From the NCBI GenBank assembly GCA_014218235.1, contig CM024755.1, forward strand, positions 35,794,713 to 35,858,712: a stretch of 64,000 nt of DNA, read 5' to 3'. Under the pieces are notes generated by a model, which saw nothing but the letters and a program-made list of their open reading frames with translations, did not search any database and was not told where the DNA came from. This document shows, one piece after another, positions 20,107 to 30,147 of this stretch. Source of the DNA: Colocasia esculenta. Taxonomy: Eukaryota; Streptophyta; Magnoliopsida; Alismatales; Araceae. The position numbers and the translations under genes are program-made. The first letter of the stretch is position 1, and the number at the start of each line of letters is the position of its first letter.

Positions 20107-21703
20107 TCCACATGTGCAGGAATGCCTAGCAGCCCACAATCAAAACAAATGGTACCTGGATAGTGGCTGCTCGAGGCACATGACGGGCGATAAAGAAAAA
20201 TTCAGTTTGCTCGTGGAAAGAGACGGAGGTCAAGTAATTTTTGGAGGTAACAACAAAGGCCAGATCATCGGCTCAGGTAAGGTTGGTAAGTTTGCCTCTA
20301 ACTCCATAGACAATGTTTTACTTGTTGATGGCCTTCATCACAACTTGCTTAGCATAAGTCAATTGTGTGATAAGGGTCATAAAATTGTCTTTGAATCCAA
20401 TTCATGTCAAATTCTTGATAAGGAAACAGGAAGTCTGAAATTTTCTGGAAAAAGAACAAACAACATCTACATGGTTGACTTAGATGATCCAGAAAATAAT
20501 GATCTATGTCTTGTAGCAAACAAACAGGATGAGCTTACATTGTGGCATCGTAGGCTCGGTCATGCTAGCTATAATGTATTGCACAAGATCATGAGGCTTA
20601 AATTGGTAAGTGTCCTTCCTGACATTTCCTTTAACAAGAATGAAAATTTATGTGATGCATGTGCACAGGGAAAACAAACCCGGAAATCCTTCAAATCAAA
20701 AGCACCGGTGAGTACTACTAAAGCTTATGAACTGTTGCACATGGACCTATTTGGACCTACAAGAACGTTGAGTCTCAATGGCAAACGATTTGGTTTTGTT
20801 ATTGTAGACGATTTTTCTAGGTTCACATGGGTGAAATTTCTTGCTCACAAGAATGAAGCACTGCAAGTTTTTGAAGATTTTTTCAATAAGATTGAGCATG
20901 GAAATGTCAACAAAATATGCTCCATCCGCACTGATCACAGGGGAGAATTTGATAACAACTCCTTTACTGAATTCTGCAGGCTCCATGGGATAGAGCACTT
21001 GTTCTCCTCTCCAAGAACTCCGGAACAAAATGGAGTGGTGGAGAGAAAGAACAGAACATTGGTGGAGATGGCTCGCACGCTTCTGGTCGAGAATCAACTA
21101 GCAAGAACCTTTTGGGCAGAAGCGGTAAACACGTCTTGCTACATTCTTAACAGAGCCATGGTAAGACCGGTATTCAAGAAAACCTCCTACGAACTACTGA
21201 AAGGTAAGAAACCCACTATTGGGTATTTCAGAGTTTTTGGCTCAAAAGTGTTCATACATAACAATGATAAAAATGATTTGGACAAGTTTGAAGCCAAAAG
21301 CGATCAAGGTATTTTTCTTGGATACTCAGAACACTCTAGAGCCTATAGGGTGTTCAATCTTAAAACAAGAAAAGTGGAAGAAACTCCACATGTTGTATTT
21401 GATGAATCTCAAACCAAGTCTAACAATTCTAATCTTTACAGGTTTGAAGATGAAACTGAAGATACAACACTTGGAGAACTACAGAGAAAATCAAATGCAA
21501 TCTCTATAACAACTGTCAAGACTAAAAGTGGATATCTTCGCAGGTATAATGATGAAGAAGATATTCTCCCGTTCAACAATTCAGAAGATGTACCTGACAA
21601 AGATCCACAAGAGGAAGAACAACACTTGAACTACCTCAAGCACTTCCTCCTCCAGAACAACCTCCTCAAATGCAAGATCTTCCAGGCCCTTCAACAGTCA
21701 TGA
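20099..21703 (+). CDS. Sirevirus Pol: protease, pre-integrase, integrase
   Basis: 534 residues. Protease active site DSG at residues 21-23 (WYLDSGCSRHMTG). The GAG-pre-integrase zinc motif is LWHRRLGH (about 148-154) with CDACAQGK (about 185). Integrase catalytic residues are D216 (HMDLFG), D279 (RTDHRGEF) and E315 (NGVVERKNRT), giving D-D-35-E; the usual Gly after DH is Arg here. The C-terminal GKKPTIGYFRVFGS and FEAKSDQGIFLGYS blocks are present. The frame is lost near 21630, where the RT part continues in another phase. Confidence 0.94.
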   Translation: MSDPHVQECLAAHNQNKWYLDSGCSRHMTGDKEKFSLLVERDGGQVIFGGNNKGQIIGSGKVGKFASNSIDNVLLVDGLHHNLLSISQLCDKGHKIVFESNSCQILDKETGSLKFSGKRTNNIYMVDLDDPENNDLCLVANKQDELTLWHRRLGHASYNVLHKIMRLKLVSVLPDISFNKNENLCDACAQGKQTRKSFKSKAPVSTTKAYELLHMDLFGPTRTLSLNGKRFGFVIVDDFSRFTWVKFLAHKNEALQVFEDFFNKIEHGNVNKICSIRTDHRGEFDNNSFTEFCRLHGIEHLFSSPRTPEQNGVVERKNRTLVEMARTLLVENQLARTFWAEAVNTSCYILNRAMVRPVFKKTSYELLKGKKPTIGYFRVFGSKVFIHNNDKNDLDKFEAKSDQGIFLGYSEHSRAYRVFNLKTRKVEETPHVVFDESQTKSNNSNLYRFEDETEDTTLGELQRKSNAISITTVKTKSGYLRRYNDEEDILPFNNSEDVPDKDPQEEEQHLNYLKHFLLQNNLLKCKIFQALQQS

Positions 21704-22482
21704 ATGTGAGGTATTCAAAAGATCATCCTCTTGAGAATGTGATAGGAAATTTAAATGAGTCGGTTCAAACTAGATCTAAGGTTAATCAAATAGTTGAACA
21801 GGACCATTTAGCTTTTGTCTCTCAAGTGGAACCCAAGAATGTTGAAGAAGCCTTAAAAGAAGATTCATGGATTGATGCTATGCATGAGGAGCTTGGGCAA
21901 TTCCAAAGAAATAATGTATGGAGTTTAGTTCCTAAAACCCCTGAAATGTCTGTCATAGGTACAAGGTGGGTCTTTAGAAACAAACTCAATGAAGAGGGTA
22001 AAGTGGTGAGAAACAAGGCTAGACTGGTTGCAAAAGGATATAATCAGGAATTTGGTGTAGACTTTGAAGAATCTTTTGCACCAGTAGCTAGGCTAGAAGC
22101 AGTTAGAATTTTGTTAGCATATGCATGCTCAAACAAATTTAAATTGTATCAAATGGATGTCAAAACTGCTTTCTTAAATGGCTACATAAAAGAGGAAGTC
22201 TACGTTTCTCAACCACCTGGCTTTGAGGATCATGATAAACCAAACCATGTATTTAAATTGCACAAAGCTCTTTATGGTTTGAAACAGGCACCCCGAGCTT
22301 GGTACGACAGGCTGAGCACATTTCTGGTAAGCAAAAACTACTCAAGAGGTAAGGTAGACCAAACTCTCTTTACAAAGAAAGTCCGCAATCATATAATTGT
22401 TGTTCAAGTCTATGTGGACGACATTATCTTTGGTTCTACTAATCCTTCACTGTGTGAAGAATTCCAAACATATGCACAGTGA
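21670..22482 (+). CDS. Sirevirus Pol: reverse transcriptase
   Basis: 270 residues of RVT_2 reverse transcriptase. WVFRNKLNEEGKVVRNKARLV, FAPVARLEAVR, QMDVKTAFLNGYI and LYGLKQAPRAWYDRL are all present. The catalytic YVDD is at residues 248-251. A short indel near 22465 ends the frame at a TGA. The remaining RT and RNase H lie in the overlapping frame that follows. Confidence 0.94.
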   Translation: MQDLPGPSTVMNVRYSKDHPLENVIGNLNESVQTRSKVNQIVEQDHLAFVSQVEPKNVEEALKEDSWIDAMHEELGQFQRNNVWSLVPKTPEMSVIGTRWVFRNKLNEEGKVVRNKARLVAKGYNQEFGVDFEESFAPVARLEAVRILLAYACSNKFKLYQMDVKTAFLNGYIKEEVYVSQPPGFEDHDKPNHVFKLHKALYGLKQAPRAWYDRLSTFLVSKNYSRGKVDQTLFTKKVRNHIIVVQVYVDDIIFGSTNPSLCEEFQTYAQ

Positions 22483-23353
22483 ATTTGAGATGAGTCTTAT
22501 GGGGGAGCTTCAATTTTTTCTTGGTTTGCAGGTCAAACAATTGGAAGACGGATTCTTCATCAACCAAGAAAAATATGTCAAAGAGCTACTGAAAAAGTTT
22601 CAGTTTGAACAAGCTAAACATGCCTCAACACCCATGAGCACAAGCATTAAGCTAGAAAGTGATGCGAAAGGTAAATCGGTAGATGCCAAACAATTTCGAG
22701 GTATGATTGGCTCACTCCTTTATCTTACTGCAAGTAGACCAGACATCCAGTTCAGTGTTTGCCTTTGTGCTAGATACCAATCTAGTCCAAAGGAAAGCCA
22801 CTTAATTGTCGTTAAGAGAATTTTCAGATATCTCTCAGGTACGTTTGATTTGGGTCTTTGGTATCCAGCAGGTAGTAGCTTTGACTTGGTTTCATATTCT
22901 GATGCTGACTATGCTGGATGTAAAATTGACAGGAAAAGCACTAGTGGCTATTGCCAAATCCTTGGCAGTTGCATGGTTTCGTGGGCATCCAAGAAGCAAC
23001 ACTCGGTTGCACTCTCCACTGCAGAGGCAGAATATGTTGCTGCAGGGAGTTGTGCGGCACAAGTGTTGTGGATAAAAAGTCAGTTGTGTGACTATAACAT
23101 TGATATTGGATGCACACCTATCCTATGTGACAACACCAGTGCAATCAACTTATCAAAGAATCCCATTCAACACTCTAGGACAAAACACATAGAAATCCGT
23201 CACCATTTCTTGAGAGATGAGGTAGCCAACAAAACCTTAGAAATCAGTTTCATACCCACAGAAAAACAATTGGCTGACATCTTTACCAAACCTCTAGCTG
23301 AAGATAGATTCACCACTTTGAGAAGAGAATTGGGCTTGTGTAAATTGCAGTGA
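22397..23353 (+). CDS. Sirevirus Pol: RT end and RNase H
   Basis: Meaningful homology starts at about 22467 (HMHSEFEMSLMGELQFFLGLQV). The Copia RNase H follows, with YSDADYAGCKIDRKSTSGY, STAEAEYVAAGSCAAQVLWIK, CDNTSAINLSKNP and the terminal HIEIRHHFLRDEV. The C-terminus is complete at 23353. Upstream residues to 22466 are out of phase with the true protein. Confidence 0.93.
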   Translation: MLFKSMWTTLSLVLLILHCVKNSKHMHSEFEMSLMGELQFFLGLQVKQLEDGFFINQEKYVKELLKKFQFEQAKHASTPMSTSIKLESDAKGKSVDAKQFRGMIGSLLYLTASRPDIQFSVCLCARYQSSPKESHLIVVKRIFRYLSGTFDLGLWYPAGSSFDLVSYSDADYAGCKIDRKSTSGYCQILGSCMVSWASKKQHSVALSTAEAEYVAAGSCAAQVLWIKSQLCDYNIDIGCTPILCDNTSAINLSKNPIQHSRTKHIEIRHHFLRDEVANKTLEISFIPTEKQLADIFTKPLAEDRFTTLRRELGLCKLQ

Positions 23354-25365
23354 AACTTATCCATATACTGAGCATATGTCTCTTGTGTGCACCAACTATG
23401 AGGTATATTAAATAGTGTTTGTGGAAGAACAAGTAAAGCTTGTTTGGAAACTCTCATTATGCGTAGAGGAAAGATCCTCCGCCACGTATCCATAGTTGAC
23501 ATGCATGTAAGGGGTATGTACTTTATATAGGGATGAGTTTCTTTACAATTTGCCCATTCTCCACTTCAGTGAAACATTGACAATCTTAACAATCTGTCTT
23601 CCTGAAAGCTTGGTGTGCTCACATGATTGGTCCAGTTGTAATAGTGTGTCTTGAATACTCAATTGCTTGTTTTCACATGAGCACACACTATGGGGGAGCA
23701 AGTTTAGGTTAGATGTCCTTCATGAGAGGAGAATCACTCATTCCATGTGTATTTTCAATTCCCTCACTTGTCATGATCATCTCACTCTTCATTCTAATCT
23801 TAAACCAGTTTTGCACAGGCATCTGTCGACAGCTCCCACTCCATCTGTCGACAGATCAGGCCTCACAGAACTCTAATTCTTCTGTCTGTGCAATCTGTCG
23901 ACAGACGACAACTTATCTGTCGACAGATCTCACAGGTTCTGCTCTGCCCGAACTGGCCTTTCTTCTGTCTGTGTGATCTGTCGACAGGCCCTTCTCTAGC
24001 TGTCGACAGACACCAACTCTTCAAGTAATTCATGCCTATTTCACATCCTACTTGTTCAGCAGGTTCATGAACTTTCACTAAGGTGTTTATTGGGTGGATA
24101 TACATGTTTAACTTCATCATATATACATGATATTGATGCTATCCCCTAAACCACCATGATTTGGACATACTACTCATGCTTGGGTTTATGTTACATCATT
24201 TTGAAAACATTGAACTATCTTAGAGGATTAACACCTAAACTCCATTGAATAATTTCCTTGTAGGCTCACACCATTCTCAATACAATTGAAAAATCTTATG
24301 GTCATTGAACTTTATGTTTTGAACTGAAGGATCATCATATACATCTCCTTGATCTTAAGTTTAAGCTAAAATGGAGAAAAGCTACCTATTTCAGAAAAAT
24401 ATATACAACATCATTTAAAAACAAAAATTGGGATAAAGGTAGAGCTATGATGGGTCTTGCTGAGTAACCGGGGAGACGGGCATCACAAATGTCTGCCCTC
24501 GCGTCAAAAACCAAACTCATTATCTTTATACAACGGTATAATGGAAACTTCGACTGAGTAACTGGGGGTACGGGCACTTGTCATGTCTATCCTCATGTCA
24601 AAAGGTGTGAAGTTATCTTGAATATCACTTTTCCCATTGCATTCTTGTCTTGAAAGCAAAAAAAAAAAAATGAAATAGTGTGAAGCCTCCACAGTGTCTC
24701 AAATCTAAAGGTCATGTACTGTCTATGGCTATCCAGAAGTTTAGACATTTATTTCAATCATCATTTGATCATCATAAACTTGGGATAGTGTTGGTCTACA
24801 ATGTCCTTAATCAACCAAGGGTAATGGTGTCTTTTCTCAACGAATGGAAAATGTTCTCTTAATGCTTTAACTTTAAGTCCCTTGGGTATTATGTTTAAAC
24901 CATTTAGGTAAGTGGGAGAGCCTTAATGTCCATGACAATGATAGGTTACAATATGTGCTTACCCATCTTACACCTTACAAATATGACTCATGTAACCATT
25001 GCTCCCATTTCTTTCTTCAAAATCCACATCAAAAATCAATGGCAGAAACTCTGCAGGATCTGTCGACAGATCCCCTATCATCTATCGACAGCCGGCGGCA
25101 GACCCAGTTTGGGAAGTCCAACAGGCACGCCGTTTGGGCTTTTTTGGTGGGGCTTGCCTTTTAAAATCCCCTCCTCTTTCTATAAAAAGGCATCCATAGG
25201 AACCCTTCCCCTCCTACCACCAAAACCCCTCTCCACCTCCCCTCCAAATCTCCATACCCTGTTCTGGACGGGAAAACCCTACCTTCCTCCGGTCTTCCTT
25301 CCTCTCATCCGAGCCCTCACCCACGTCTCTCTCTCACGCTCATCCTTCTTCTTCTAGCCTTCCTC
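23354..25365 (+). other. Sirevirus spacer with second palindrome cluster
   Basis: About 2 kb without a convincing gene between RNase H and the 3' ORF. Six TCTGTCGACAGA-type palindromes lie at about 23820-24012 and two more at about 25058-25092, some followed by the same CACAG as in the LTRs. Purine-rich tracts (ATGGGGGAGCAAG at about 23691, AAGTGGGAGAG at about 24910) may be extra polypurine tracts, as reported for Sireviruses. A CT-rich leader precedes the 25366 ATG. Confidence 0.75.
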
Positions 25366-26598
25366 ATGTCTTCCAGGCCGTCCAAGAAACTGGCTTCTCG
25401 CCGCCGTCCCTCCTCTTCTCGGGCCGACGGGGCTGAGGCTGAGCGCAGGACAAAGCATCGGGACGATCGTCTTCCCGAGCTTGTGGTGCCTCCCCGTCTT
25501 CACCTCACCCACTCAAAGGGGACGCATACCAAGTTTGTCCAGCAACGGTATGTAGAGTTTGAGTCCTTGGCCGACATGTTTCCTAATCTCCAACCCCTAT
25601 TTGACAATCAGGGCTGGACTCCGTTTCTCTACCATCACCAGCGGTATTCTCCTTCCGCCGTTCGTGACTTCTACAACCACCTTGGCTTCACTCCAGATAA
25701 TCGTTTCTTTACCACCGTCAAGGGCACAACCTTTCAACTCACTGAAAATCTTCTTTGCACAGCCCTTCAAATCCCCAATTCTGGAGTTGATATCCTAAGC
25801 CACAAACCGGATGCCTCTGTCTACTACCCTCTCCTCACACTTGAGGATTATGATGGCACCAAGAAAATCTCTAAACTCAATGCAAACTCATTTCCTCCAT
25901 TGATCAGGATGATCCACCACATATTCACTACCATGATTGCGCCTAAACATGGCAGTCGGGAGTTGGTCACCGATGTTCACAAATCTCTCTTCACCTTCTT
26001 CCTCAGTTGTGAACCCATTAATCTCCCACTTCTGATGCTTGGTCTTATCAAAAAAACATTCTACCAACCCCGGAGGTCGATGCCCTTTGCCTGTCCACTT
26101 ACCTCCCTCATGAGGTTCATCGGCATTGACATTCCAGACAGCGAGTGCATAGAGCTAAATTCTCGCAACAGCTTTGATCTCACTGCAGCACATCGCATGG
26201 GATACAAGCTTGTTGATGGAATTGTTACCCGGGAGCTTAAGGGTAAAGCACCTGCTGATGCCGTAGGGGAGAATGTTGAAGACGAAGATGAGAATCTTGC
26301 AGAAGATGCTGAAGATGACGAGGATGATGACTCCCAGTCTGGATCACATGGTGTGTCGGGCGCTGAGATTTTTAGTGATGCTCCAGCTCAACCATCCATT
26401 AGAGATTTGCTTGCACAGTTACATCTACAGATGACCACTGGATTTGAGAAGCTGAATACAAGATTGGACACAGTGGATTCGAGTCTGGAATCACTTGCAG
26501 ACACTCAAGTCCAGCTCCAGCTCCGTATGACAAGGCTTCAGACAGAGATGCATAACACTCGTCAGGCTCCAGCTCCGCCTGCTGATGATGCTGCCTAG
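25366..26598 (+). CDS. Envelope-position ORF, plant transposon protein domain
   Basis: 410 residues in one uninterrupted frame, in the place where Sireviruses carry an envelope-like gene. The N-terminus is Arg/Ser-rich and basic. Residues about 60-300 resemble the putative plant transposon protein domain (RYVEFESLADMFPNLQPL, WTPFLYHHQRYSPSAVRDFYNHL). Then come an acidic stretch (about 305-330) and a C-terminal helix with heptads (LLAQLHLQMTTGFEKL onward), likely a coiled coil. I see no signal peptide or clear transmembrane segment, so a true envelope role is doubtful. While gag-pol is broken, this frame is open. Function unknown. Confidence 0.8.
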   Translation: MSSRPSKKLASRRRPSSSRADGAEAERRTKHRDDRLPELVVPPRLHLTHSKGTHTKFVQQRYVEFESLADMFPNLQPLFDNQGWTPFLYHHQRYSPSAVRDFYNHLGFTPDNRFFTTVKGTTFQLTENLLCTALQIPNSGVDILSHKPDASVYYPLLTLEDYDGTKKISKLNANSFPPLIRMIHHIFTTMIAPKHGSRELVTDVHKSLFTFFLSCEPINLPLLMLGLIKKTFYQPRRSMPFACPLTSLMRFIGIDIPDSECIELNSRNSFDLTAAHRMGYKLVDGIVTRELKGKAPADAVGENVEDEDENLAEDAEDDEDDDSQSGSHGVSGAEIFSDAPAQPSIRDLLAQLHLQMTTGFEKLNTRLDTVDSSLESLADTQVQLQLRMTRLQTEMHNTRQAPAPPADDAA

Positions 26599-26879
26599 AT
26601 AGGCTTTATGTCTAGGAATGGGTCTTCACGTAGTGTCTATGTCCTGTCTTGTCTGAGTCTTATGGTCTTTTTATTTCACTTTGTGGTCATGTATCTTCTT
26701 TCTCTTTCATGTTTACTCTCAGTCAAACAACTTTTTGTACTGTGTATGCCTCCTTCAAATCAATGAATTCACAGTGCCATGTTCCATGTTTGTCTATATG
26801 TTTGTCTGATGAATGCTTTTAGATGTTGTCAAAAGGGGGAGAAACCTCAATGTGCATTAATTGATAAATTTTGTCATCA

Positions 26880-26895
26880 TCAAAAAGGGGGAGAA
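26880..26895 (+). promoter_or_regulatory. Polypurine tract before 3' LTR
   Basis: AAAAAGGGGGAGAA directly precedes the 3' LTR at 26896. Confidence 0.9.
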
Positions 26896-28217
26896 TGTTG
26901 GGTTTTCATTCTAACATTTATAGCAACATGTTTTTTGATGATGAATAACTTCAATTGAGGTTTGATACATGTAACACATGAAATAGAAACAAATGCAATA
27001 CTTGATTGTTTGTGTATTCAAAATACTTAGTTTTACATGTTTCATCTTGTAGGTACAAATGCACAAAGTCAAGCTCTCTCCAAGCAAGTGAAAAAGATCA
27101 CAAAAAGCAAAAACAAGGTTACCTGTCGACAGACACAAAAGACCTGTCGACAGATCTCACAGGTGTGGTCTGCCAGAAGACCCATAGTTCAGAAATTCTT
27201 TATCTGTCGACAGATGACAGATCGACTGTCGACAGATCTCACAGTCCAGAACATTCAGACTTTGTCGCTTACACAAAAGAGCACATCTGTCGACAGATGG
27301 TCTTCGACTGTCGACAGATCTCACAGAGCTGAAGATTCATACTTCTGTTTTACTGTCGCCTGTCGACAGATGGCCAAGACCTGTCGACAGACAGAGTACA
27401 TTTCAAATTACGGAAAGTTTCTAAGTTATCCTAGGAGGTGTTTCCAACTCTCACGTTTCTCCATGTGAGAACTCCTATATTTAAACACCTCTTTGAAGGA
27501 AATTTCGCAGAGAAGCAGCCACAACCAAAAACCCTAGAGCTACTCCAAGTTTCACAAGAGTTGTTGTTGCCCTGCTTCAGACTGCTACATAGAGCCCTAA
27601 AGATCCGTCGATCCAGCAGTTTCTGAAAGAAGAACGTCGAGGATTCAACCTTCTCCATCGACTCAAAGCATTCAAGTCGAAGATTGAACTTTCTCCAGGC
27701 GTTCTCAGAAGAGTTCTTCACCAGGATTTGTTCTCTCACTAAGAACTCTCTCTGTTTTCATATTTCTACCATTTGTGTGTGTGTTGTGGTGATTCAAGCG
27801 ATCCTTGTGCTTGAGATCACATGTGTGTGTTGTTCTGATCGTGGGTGCACATCAGAAAACACGTGTGTGTGAGTTGTAGTCACCGAACTCGCTGATAAGC
27901 AGTTTTCTCTGTGTGTGTGTGTGTGTGCCGTGGACGTAGGATACACGATTTGTGTACTCCGAACCACGTAAATCTTCGTGTCTTGTGGTTCGAACGATTT
28001 TCACGTTAGATGCTTGATAGGCACGTTGCATTCACGCACTAGATAGATTGCTAACTCACCTACACATCGTCAACACACCTAAGTCTCACGTTGTTTCTAC
28101 AGAAAATTCAAAAGACTTTGTTGTGATTGAAAAAGGGTTGTTTTCATACTTTTACTTGGTAGTAATCTATTCAACCCCCCTTCTAGATTACCATATTGGG
28201 ATTCCACAATCATTTCA
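26896..28217 (+). repeat. 3' LTR of the Sirevirus-type element
   Basis: 1,322 bp and collinear with 16742-18085. The main difference is loss of one palindrome-containing unit of about 21-22 bp, plus scattered single-base changes. Confidence 0.95.
27120..27392. promoter_or_regulatory. Palindrome cluster in the 3' LTR
   Basis: Eight CTGTCGACAGA copies, at the same places as in the 5' LTR except one missing. Confidence 0.85.
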
Positions 28218-28924
28218 CTCTTAATTGAGTTGAGAGCCCAATCCAGAGCTAGATGGGGTCTCTCCATTGGCGCCATAGGGGGACCCTCCCCTTTTGTACC
28301 TCCCTCCCATCTCACTCCCCACCTCCCTCACTGCTCTCTCTATCTCTATCTCTATCTCTCTCTTGGTCAGGTTGAGAGCCTAGCTTGACATTTGTCAAAT
28401 TGGTCTCTCCATTGGCCCACTCCAGTGCTTTTCCTCCAACCTCTCCCCCACCACTAGGCTTGTTCAGTTAACGGTTCAAATTGATGAATCGAACCAAATC
28501 ATCTCAAGTTTAGTTGGGCCAATGAATCCAATCGAATCGAAGACCAAAATTCAGTTTAGTTCAGGTTACTCATTAGAAAAATCTAACTAACATGTTTGAC
28601 CTGAAATACCATATACCCATTGACCTGCATCCATACCCATTATACCCAATACATATTTGCGCTAGCGTTTGGGAGTTGAGGCTGGGGCTTCGACTTGGGG
28701 GGAATAACACAGCGAGATTAGGCCAAGGCAGCCTGGAAAGAGCTTTTTCGGGCGGCGAGGTGGGTCATCCCATGGCAGGTGGTAGCCTGGTGGGCGTCCG
28801 ACGGTTTCCACAGTGACTGATGGTGATTCCAAAGTGGGCAGTGGGCTGTGGCAAGTTCGCCGAGTGGGTATTCATACTTGTGAGCATCGAGTACCACAAC
28901 AGACGGCGGGGAGGAGGTGAGGGT

Positions 28925-29350
28925 TTGACAGCGGCGGATTGACGATGAGTCTTCTCTCATCTCTATTTGTTTTTGCTGTCTTTGTCTCTATCTCTCTCTC
29001 TCTCTCTCAAACTCTCTCTATCACAGCAACAGATTGATGGTGAGGATCACGACAGACGGTGGTGAGGAGGCGGGGTTTTGATAGTGGAGGACCGACAGTG
29101 ATGAGTCTTCTCTCATCTCTATCTCTTTGCTTTGTCTCTCTCAGACTCTCTCTCTCTCTCTCTCTCTTTGCTTTGTCTCTCACTCTCTCTTAGACTCTCT
29201 CTATCATGACAACAGATCAATGGTGAGGACCGCGACAAACGGTGGTGAGGAGGCGGGGGTTTGACAGCGGGGTACCGATGGTGAGTCTTCTCTCATCTAT
29301 ATCTCTCTTTGCTTTGTCTCTCTCAAACTCTCTCTCTCTCTCTTTGCTTT
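28925..29350 (+). repeat. Minisatellite inside hAT-1
   Basis: Three imperfect units of about 150-185 bp, each with a TTTGACAGCGG-like start, GAGTCTTCTCTCATCT, TC runs and a GACGGTGGTGAGGAGG-like end. Confidence 0.8.
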
Positions 29351-30147
29351 GTTTCTCACTCTAGCGTGGACTGCAAGTGAGTTCTCACTGAGTAGGTGGG
29401 AGAGAGAAGGGATCCGGGGATTGTGGATCTCTCTGAGTAGGTGAATTCTCACTGGTGATTGTTTCTTTGTTGTGTTTTCCTTTGTCGATGTTCGAGAGAG
29501 GGTGGCAAAACGTTATGGCATGCTCTGGGTGGAAGATGGATTCTCGATGGTTATTTCTTTTGTTTTCTCGTTGAGATCTGTTAGCTGGTTTTGAAAATTT
29601 TTTATTTTAGTGTAGTACATTAAATATTTACATAGTTTTTCCTGAATTTTTTTTCTAATTTTCCCTATCATTGTATTTTCTCTAGATCTTTTTCTTAAAA
29701 AGAACATTTCCCAATCTGAAGGTATGATAAAAAGAGTTGAAGATTATGATAAAAAGAGTGGAATATTGGATTACTTTTTCCTTGAACAATCTAACCACCA
29801 ATTCCTACAAATCCTATCTGCTTATTCTAATCTTCTAGAACTAATTCTATTTTACTAGTGCAAATTCTCTTTACGATACTAGTGCTACTATTTTCCTTCA
29901 TATGATGGTGGTTTCAACAAAAGCTTCATACAATCTGATCCAAAAAAAATTGATACTATTTTCCTTCATTCATTTATGACTTATTGCTCTTGTTCGCAAA
30001 TTAAGAGAACTTTGTGATAATAGCTGTAAACTGGCATCAACAAGTGGCTCTTGTAATATAAGTTTTAATTATTTTAACCTAAATTTTGTTTCCTTAATTG
30101 TTCACTACATTTAGTTTACATAAATTAATGTGGATGTGTCTATTTAG

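Larger units (their letters stand above)
16742..28217 (+). mobile_element. Sirevirus-type Copia element with env-position ORF
   Basis: 11,476 bp. The LTRs (1,344 and 1,322 bp) start TGTTGGGTTTTC and end TTTCA. A tRNA-iMet primer-binding site follows the 5' LTR and a polypurine tract (AAAAAGGGGGAGA) precedes the 3' LTR. Internal order is gag with two zinc knuckles, protease, integrase, RT, RNase H, a 2-kb spacer, then a 410-residue ORF. Size, long gag with coiled coil and the extra 3' ORF fit the SIRE/Maximus (Sirevirus) lineage. At least four frameshifts break gag-pol although the LTRs look about 97-98% alike by eye. No matching 5-bp target repeat was found (CCTAA left, CTCTT right). Confidence 0.93.

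Noticed and set aside
16737..28222. Target duplication for the Sirevirus-type element
   Set aside because: CCTAA before and CTCTT after do not match. The shared GTTGAGAGCC on both sides is part of a wider TC-rich repeat, not a 5-bp duplication.
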